Part shown: positions 59,480-64,000 of the stretch, piece by piece
How positions within the stretch are numbered: position 1 is the first letter of the stretch
Layout: each line of letters starts with the position of its first letter
From: Aquatica leii
Lineage: Eukaryota; Arthropoda; Insecta; Coleoptera; Lampyridae
Direction: 5' to 3'
Length of the DNA stretch: 64,000 bases
NCBI GenBank assembly: GCA_035610365.1
Contig: CM069432.1
Span: forward strand, 185,923,027 to 185,987,026
Notes under the pieces: generated by a model
Told to the model about the DNA's origin: nothing
Seen by the model: the letters and a program-made list of their open reading frames with translations, nothing else
The model's database searches: none
Translations under genes and position numbers: made by a program

Positions 59480-60190
59480 GTAGTTCCAAAAGAAGAACTG
59501 ACGTGGTAAAGCACACAATTAATATCGGACACGCTCGGCAAATGCGACAACATCCAGGCCGAGTTCATTTGGCAAAAACAGAAGAAACCGAACAAATAAT
59601 TACAGATATGGAGAGAGGTGTGAATGAATCTTCAAATAATCCATGGGTAATCCAGTGGTACTAAAAAAGAAAAAAGATGAATTAACGAGGTTTTACGGAA
59701 ACTACAGACAGCTTAACGGCGCGATCAAAAAAAATAACTACCCTTTACCGAGAATTGACGATACGCGAAACACCCTGTCAGAATCGCAGTGGTTTTTTCG
59801 TTGGACTTAAAAAGTGGTTACTGGCAGGTTGAATTGAAACCCAAGATCGTGAGAAAACAGGTATTACGATTGGAACTAGTTTACACCAGTTCACTGTGAG
59901 GCCCTTTGGCCGGTGTAACGCTCCTGAGACGTTCGAGCGTTTGATGTAGACTACCTTGCGCGGGCTGTCTTAGAAAACGTGCTTGGTTTATCTAGACTAC
60001 GTGATCGTGGTTGGAAGGTCGTTTGAAAAATATTTAAACAACTTAAAAGAAGCGTTTCAACGACTACATGGGGTTAATCTAAAACTGAGCCCGAAGAAGT
60101 GCCACGTATTTAAGAAAGAAGTGCAATACCTTGGCCACGTCGTATCTAGAGATGGAGTAAAGGCCAACACAGACAAAGTTCGAGCACTGT
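59480..60190 (+). pseudogene. reverse transcriptase remnant, gypsy element 3
   Basis: 59464-59660 holds the start (HTINIGHARQMRQHPGRVHL, then GVNESSNNPW). Near 59695-59760 RFYGNYRQLNGAIKKNNYPL follows, then GYWQVELKP near 59817. 59983-60192 has the palm and thumb: the active site reads YLDYVIV, the second aspartate of Y-x-D-D being tyrosine, then LSPKKCHVFKKEVQYLGHVV. Stops and frame changes at 59660, 59820 and 59948 break it. Confidence 0.75.
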
Positions 60191-60379
60191 AAGCATGGCC
60201 AAGACCAATCGCCAAAAGAGTTTTCTTGAGTTGTGCACGTATTATCGGCGATTTGTACCAGAATTCGCTAATATTGCCAAACTTTTGAAAAAATTGACCT
60301 AAGAAAGAGCAGAAAGAATTTAGATAGAATAAAGACTGCAAAAACGTTTTGCAGCAGCTAAAACAGGCCCTAGTCACTG

Positions 60380-60740
60380 CACCGATTTTAAGTTATCCAT
60401 AAAAAAATGCAAGTAATCTGGCCATAAGTGCAGTCTTTGGTGCAAAAAGAACAAGAAAAAGTAGTCGCGTGTTTTACTAAAGTTTTGTCCAGGCCAGAAA
60501 AAAATTATTGCGTGACTAGAAGAGAGCTGTTAGCAGTGGTGAAGTCCATAAATTGTTTCTACAAATATTTATATAGACAAAAAATTTTGCTAAGAACGAA
60601 CTACGCCACTTTGAAATGGCTATTAAAATTTCGTAATCGGGAAGGACAAGTAGCAAGATAGATCGAGAGACAGCAAGCGTATGACTATGACACAAAACAC
60701 CGTGTCGAAATCAGTCATCGGAATACTAATGCCTTGTAAT
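60380..60740 (+). pseudogene. RNase H remnant, gypsy element 3
   Basis: 60428-60661 encodes VVACFTKVLSRPEKNYCVTR and RELLAVVKSINCFYKYLYRQ, the helix with the catalytic glutamate, then LRTNYATLKWLL where the usual D of T-D-H/N is N. A stop follows, then HRVEISHRNTNAL at 60700-60737, the normal end of the domain, cut at 60737 by the palindromic insertion; the reading resumes in NALFKKPCLAYC after 61341. Confidence 0.75.
60724..60737 (+). repeat. 14-bp target duplication, left copy
   Basis: TACTAATGCCTTGT, identical to 61341-61354. It duplicates RNase H coding sequence, so it marks the insertion precisely. Confidence 0.85.
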
Positions 60741-60823
60741 AGCAAAGGCTTCCACGGCCGGAATCTATACTAACATTAGAATGTCTTCCGGGTTTGGACC
60801 ATGTCATAGTTGCAACCGAAGCT

Positions 60824-60864
60824 GCCAACGTTTCGCCCACTTTCGTAAGGGGCTTCATCAGGGC
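60824..60864 (-). ncRNA. hammerhead-like core in left arm
   Basis: Minus-strand copy of the motif at 61246-61286: CTGATGA at 60855-60861, stem II GCCC/GGGC, then GAAAC. Same caveats about stem III. Confidence 0.5.
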
Positions 60865-61245
60865 GTGAGATAAATCGCAAAACTCAAACAAGCAATCGAA
60901 ATCTAACTAAGAACTTCTCAAAAGTTAGGTTGTCCACTTGTAAAACAAGCCATAACCTAAACTATGAAAAGATAAGAAAGAAAACGATAACCTGAAAAAG
61001 CAAACGAAAATCTAACAAAGAACCACTACTTCTACCTAGTTTAGAATCCGGCTTGGTTCACAAGTTGATTACCTTACTCGGTAGTGGTTCTTTGTTAGAT
61101 TTTCGTTTGCTTTTTCAGGTTATCGTTTTCTTTCTTACCTTTTCATAGTTTAGGTTATGGCTTGTTTTACAAGTGGATAACCTAACTTTTGAGAAGTTCT
61201 TAGTTAGATTTCGATTGCTTGTTTGAGTTTTGCGATTTATCTCAC

Positions 61246-61286
61246 GCCCTGATGAAGCCCCTTACGAAAGTGGGCGAAACGTTGGC
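61246..61286 (+). ncRNA. hammerhead-like core in right arm
   Basis: CTGATGA at 61249-61255, an extra A, stem II GCCC/GGGC (61257-61260, 61272-61275), GAAAC at 61276-61280, then GTT as a possible cleavage triplet. Stem I is only GCC/GGC. Stem III has no loop, so cleavage in cis is unlikely; a dimer could cleave, or the motif is a relic. Confidence 0.5.
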
Positions 61287-61340
61287 AGCTTCGGTTGCAA
61301 CTACGACACGGTCCAAACCCGGAAGACATTCTAATGTTAG

Positions 61341-61354
61341 TACTAATGCCTTGT
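61341..61354 (+). repeat. 14-bp target duplication, right copy
   Basis: Identical to 60724-60737. Confidence 0.85.
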
Positions 61355-62045
61355 TCAAAAAACCATGTCTGGCATACTGCAGCATTGTTCGCGACTTGGA
61401 AAGAAAACCAAATGCTTTCGGAGAACGGCTATGGTTGATGATGAGTGGGAACCTAAGCAGTTGCGTCACTAACAAGAAAACGGTCCCGAAATGAAAGTAA
61501 TCCTAAACTGAAAACCAAACGGCTGACGACCAACCTGGGAAGACGTTAGTCGTTTAAGCAGAAACATCAAAGCATACTGGGCGCAGTGGGATATTTTGAG
61601 GGTGGTGACGTTCTTCTTCCGCAATCCCTAGAGAGTGTCAAAGGCACGGAAAACAAACTGCAGTTGATAGTGCCAAAGAGCCGCATGTCAGAAGTGTTGC
61701 AGCATTTGCAAGATAGTACATCAGAAGGATACTTTGACGTGAAAAATACATTAGGGTAAGTTCCACTGAGTGAACTGCAAAGAGAACGTTACGAAATGGT
61801 GCCGTAAGTGCACGATCTGCTCATCAGAAAATAATCCAGCAAAAAAGTGCAAAGCACCGATAAAACAGTATAACGTGGAAAGCCCTTTAAAAAAAGTAGC
61901 GATTGACATTGAAGGGCTGTTTCCAAAATCTGATTTGGGAAACAAATACATACTCATAGCAATGGATGATATCATAAAATGAAAAGAGGTTTACGCAATA
62001 CCCCAATCAAGAAACAGCTAGTTTTGCTGCCGGCAGAACCAGAAG
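61355..62045 (+). pseudogene. integrase remnant, truncated, gypsy element 3
   Basis: Linker after RNase H, then the zinc-binding domain: NVTKWCRKCTICSS keeps C-x2-C, but the expected histidines near 61720-61745 are lost. The core begins with IKQYNVESPLKKVAIDIEGL (first D) and LGNKYILIAMDDIIK, continues to EVYAIPQ at about 61990-62005, and then stops. The second and third catalytic acids are absent, so most of the core is deleted before the macro domain starts. Confidence 0.75.
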
Positions 62046-62059
62046 TCAAACGAAGGAAA

Positions 62060-62493
62060 TGGATTTCGATTAGTTTATGAGCATGTACGGGGGACCTGGA
62101 AAGGAGTCTCAATCAAAAAGCAACAAAAAGATTACGTCATCGCAATTTGCGTCAGCAAAAATCTTAACATGCCCAGAGAGGTTTTAGTCGTATTTAAAAA
62201 GAAATTTGAAAAGCTATATGAACTACGAAGACAACAACCGGTGGTCGGAAAAGTTTTAAAACTACGTGATGACGGACGCTTTGTTTTCCATCTGGTTATC
62301 AAGAAGTACTCGTGTTATATTAAAATCAGTGGCGAGTATTATAGAATCTCAAAAGAGAAATGGAGTTCCACAACATTAAGAAATTTCTAGCACCTAAGCG
62401 TGGTTGTGGCTTAGATTAACTAGATTAGAAGATAGCTGAAAATATGTTGGAAGCCGTCTTCCCAAAGACAGACGTTCAAGCGTTGATCTGTAG
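62060..62493 (+). pseudogene. macro domain, OARD1/Poa1 type (ADP-ribose-binding)
   Basis: One frame from about 62060 to 62390 then, after a frameshift, 62390-62493. Visible motifs: KDYVIAICVSKNLNM, close to the conserved first strand and loop of OARD1-type macro domains, REVLVVFKKKF, GKVLKLRDDGRFVFHL, then APKRGCGLD (the G-C-G-L-D loop) and MLEAVFPKTDVQALICSY. Length, about 140 residues, fits the family. These domains bind or remove ADP-ribose from proteins. Two stops after GCGLD and the frameshift inactivate this copy. Position between integrase and the 3' LTR suggests an accessory third gene, or capture of a host gene. Confidence 0.7.
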
Positions 62494-62617
62494 TTACCAT
62501 CCAAGTAGAATAACGGGCCAGGAAAAGTCCATTGATCGCTACTTTTATATTCATAGAAGTGGCCAAAATAGAGTGCTGCCGCTATCGTCACAATTCTTCT
62601 TACCGCTGTCACATCGT

Positions 62618-62874
62618 TGCCTGTTCTGCGACAGACAAACTTCGAGACAATGATCGAAAAACGTGGAACACTCTGAATTCAGATAACGAAAGAATATAAG
62701 TGTTTAGAAAAAGTTGGGGTCAGTTCTCGAATTATATCGAAAGTAGACTTTGTCGGTTTAATTATTTTTCGAGTGATAGTAAATATAAATTAATGTAAGT
62801 GTTTTTCTTAAATAACGTTGCATTTTATTAGTGTTAGTTAAAAGTAAAATAAATTTGTTTTAAAATTCGTTACA
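62618..62874 (+). repeat. right LTR of gypsy element 3
   Basis: About 257 bp, ending TTCGTTACA. Lacks about 100-150 bp present in the middle of the left LTR (around 54960-55075). Start estimated from the GTTCTG and AAACTTCGAGAC matches with the left copy. Confidence 0.7.
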
Positions 62875-62878
62875 GTAT
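62875..62878. repeat. target site duplication GTAT, right
   Basis: Equals 54790-54793, directly outside the other LTR. Short, so supportive rather than decisive. Confidence 0.55.
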
Positions 62879-63340
62879 ATTTTGCGTTTCTTGTCTGCAT
62901 GTACTTTCGTACTAACGTTCTGCAAACATATTGATGAAATGATACGTTTACAAGAAAGTTTACCACAACTGGAATTAAAGTTTCCACTTCGAAAATAAAC
63001 CTTTGTGTAGAACCAGTAATGATTTGTAAATGTTGAATACCAACGATTACAGAAGTATTACTTACGATATAAATAAAAACTCCTAAAATGAAACCGCCGT
63101 TTCTTCCGTAGTCTACAAGGAAAGTTCAGACACTTTAAAAACAAAAAGAAATCGGAATAGAATAAACAAAAGTTATTATCAATTCCGTAAAGTCGTTGAT
63201 ATACAACATACTCTTGATTAATTGATACTGATACCATATGTTGGGTTTGAGTGTTCCTTATTTACTTTCCTATAAGGACAGCATAGCGATCGCAATTTTT
63301 TTTCAAAAAATTTTTATTGCATAACTTTACGTTTCAAGGT
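62879..63340. other. AT-rich DNA, nothing recognised
   Basis: Flank of gypsy element 3. Confidence 0.5.
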
Positions 63341-63400
63341 CTCCTCATTTTTAACAGTTTTTCTTATATAATTTTGTACGTATGTAAATTATTCGAATTA
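63341..63400. repeat. direct repeat, first copy
   Basis: AACAGTTTTTCTTATATAAT and the following TTTGTACGTATGT recur at 63968-64000, where the window ends, so the repeat unit may be longer. Spacing is about 615 bp. Confidence 0.6.
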
Positions 63401-63683
63401 TTTTTACATTTTCTTATAGAGTTAATTCTTACTAACAATTTATTCAAATAATAACAGTTTATTAGATATTTAATTTATAATTTAAAATAAATTCACAAAT
63501 ATAATATCGAACCTATATTCCTGTAAGCAATATCGACACAAATATAAAGGTTAGTCGATATGACAACATAAACTCAATTTGCCATATTTTGGTTATATTG
63601 TAATGAAATCGAGGAGAAAAATTAAAAAAAATTATAGATAAATATTTGATTTATTTTATGAAGTGAATTCCATATATAATCTA

Positions 63684-63699
63684 GGTTCGAATCCCGCCT
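63684..63699 (+). other. tRNA B-box-like sequence
   Basis: GGTTCGAATCCCGCC fits the internal pol III B box of tRNAs and tRNA-derived SINEs and is followed by TGCATCA and a T9 run that could terminate pol III. No A box or cloverleaf is visible upstream, so at most a SINE or tRNA fragment. Confidence 0.35.
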
Positions 63700-63959
63700 G
63701 CATCAATTTTTTTTTAGAAAAAAATTTCATATCTTGATGGAAAAGCAAGATACGTCAAAAAATAACAATTTTCTCTATATTCTTTTAACTTGTTTATATA
63801 CGGAGTACTGCATATTATTTAAATTATTTTTGGGTGTACCCACGATAACTCTCGAACAAAGGCCTAGTAACTTGAAATTTGGTATGAAACTGGCCTTTTA
63901 TGATCTCTCGGTTTTATTAAAAGATGAGTCTGATAAAAAACCGTAAGTGTGTGTATCCA

Positions 63960-64000
63960 CCATTTCTAACAGTTTTTCTTATATAATTTTGTACGTATGT
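63960..64000. repeat. direct repeat, second copy, cut by window end
   Basis: Partner of 63341-63400 with one substitution in the visible 40 bp. Confidence 0.6.

Larger units (their letters stand above)
60738..61340. mobile_element. 0.6-kb palindromic Penelope-like insertion with two hammerhead-like cores
   Basis: Arms 60767-61030 and 61082-61343 are inverted copies, about 95 percent matching, around a 51-nt spacer. A 29-nt non-repeated stretch precedes the left arm. The 14-bp target duplication is longer than DNA transposons make and fits target-primed reverse transcription. Each arm has a CTGATGA...GGGCGAAACG core as in Penelope-like element terminal repeats. It looks like two inverted pseudo-LTR pieces without any reverse transcriptase. 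Confidence 0.7.
54790..62878 (+). mobile_element. Ty3/gypsy LTR retrotransposon 3, hosting two nested insertions
   Basis: Related sequences at 54794-57910 (interrupted by a 2.7-kb transposon) and 62618-62874 are the LTRs. They are flanked by GTAT at 54790-54793 and 62875-62878. Internal part holds decayed gag, protease, reverse transcriptase, RNase H (interrupted by a 0.6-kb palindrome), a truncated integrase and a macro domain. The purine-rich tract expected before the right LTR is not obvious, so the exact LTR start (62618-62636) is uncertain. Many stops: an old, dead copy. Confidence 0.8.

Noticed and set aside
63600..63710. tRNA gene
   Set aside because: Only the B box fits; the T-stem does not pair and no A box or acceptor stem is present.
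1..64000. CRISPR arrays, bacterial operons, phage genes
   Set aside because: None seen; introns, LINEs and LTR elements indicate eukaryotic nuclear DNA.

Overview
The window reads as arthropod, most likely insect, nuclear DNA. It is very AT-rich, has no operons or bacterial-type genes, and nearly all recognisable coding sequence belongs to eukaryotic transposable elements (TEs) of types common in insects. Species cannot be fixed from sequence alone. I found no host gene I would defend; one 21-nt microexon candidate (46528-46548) is the only possible trace of one.

Layout. 1-5500: DNA transposon with inverted terminal regions; its broken minus-strand genes include an XPG/FEN1-like nuclease (Academ-like by inference). 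5790-6985: decayed LINE. 8616-17210: a young Ty3/gypsy element on the minus strand with 1.8-kb LTRs and a 4-bp target duplication, silenced by one frameshift in reverse transcriptase. 19524-19959: a hairpin insertion whose loop carries a complete type-I hammerhead ribozyme motif, as in Penelope-like elements. 22600-27040: an old Ty3/gypsy copy on the plus strand. 27319-27900: mariner-like transposase fragment. 27905-29945: LINE lacking its reverse transcriptase end (minus strand). 32690-33760: reverse transcriptase remnant of a related LINE. 35690-37270: hAT-type transposase tail in a recent 798-bp tandem duplication. 39529-43431: nearly full-length CR1/jockey-type LINE. 43432-53380: about 10 kb of AT-rich DNA with almost nothing recognisable. 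53873-54217: zinc-finger-like TE fragment. 54790-62878: nested composite.

The composite is the richest part. A third Ty3/gypsy element (LTRs about 54794 and 62618, GTAT duplication) has a spliced, five-exon Tc1/mariner-superfamily transposon of the DD82E (Sailor) type inside its left LTR. A 0.6-kb palindromic Penelope-like insertion with two opposed hammerhead-like cores and a 14-bp target duplication sits at the end of its RNase H. Downstream of a truncated integrase it carries a macro domain of the OARD1/Poa1 (ADP-ribose hydrolase) type, an unusual cargo for an LTR element.

The two signals I consider most worth following are the ribozyme-bearing foldback insertions and the macro domain inside the LTR retrotransposon. 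All clade names rest on motif recognition by eye, without database searches.
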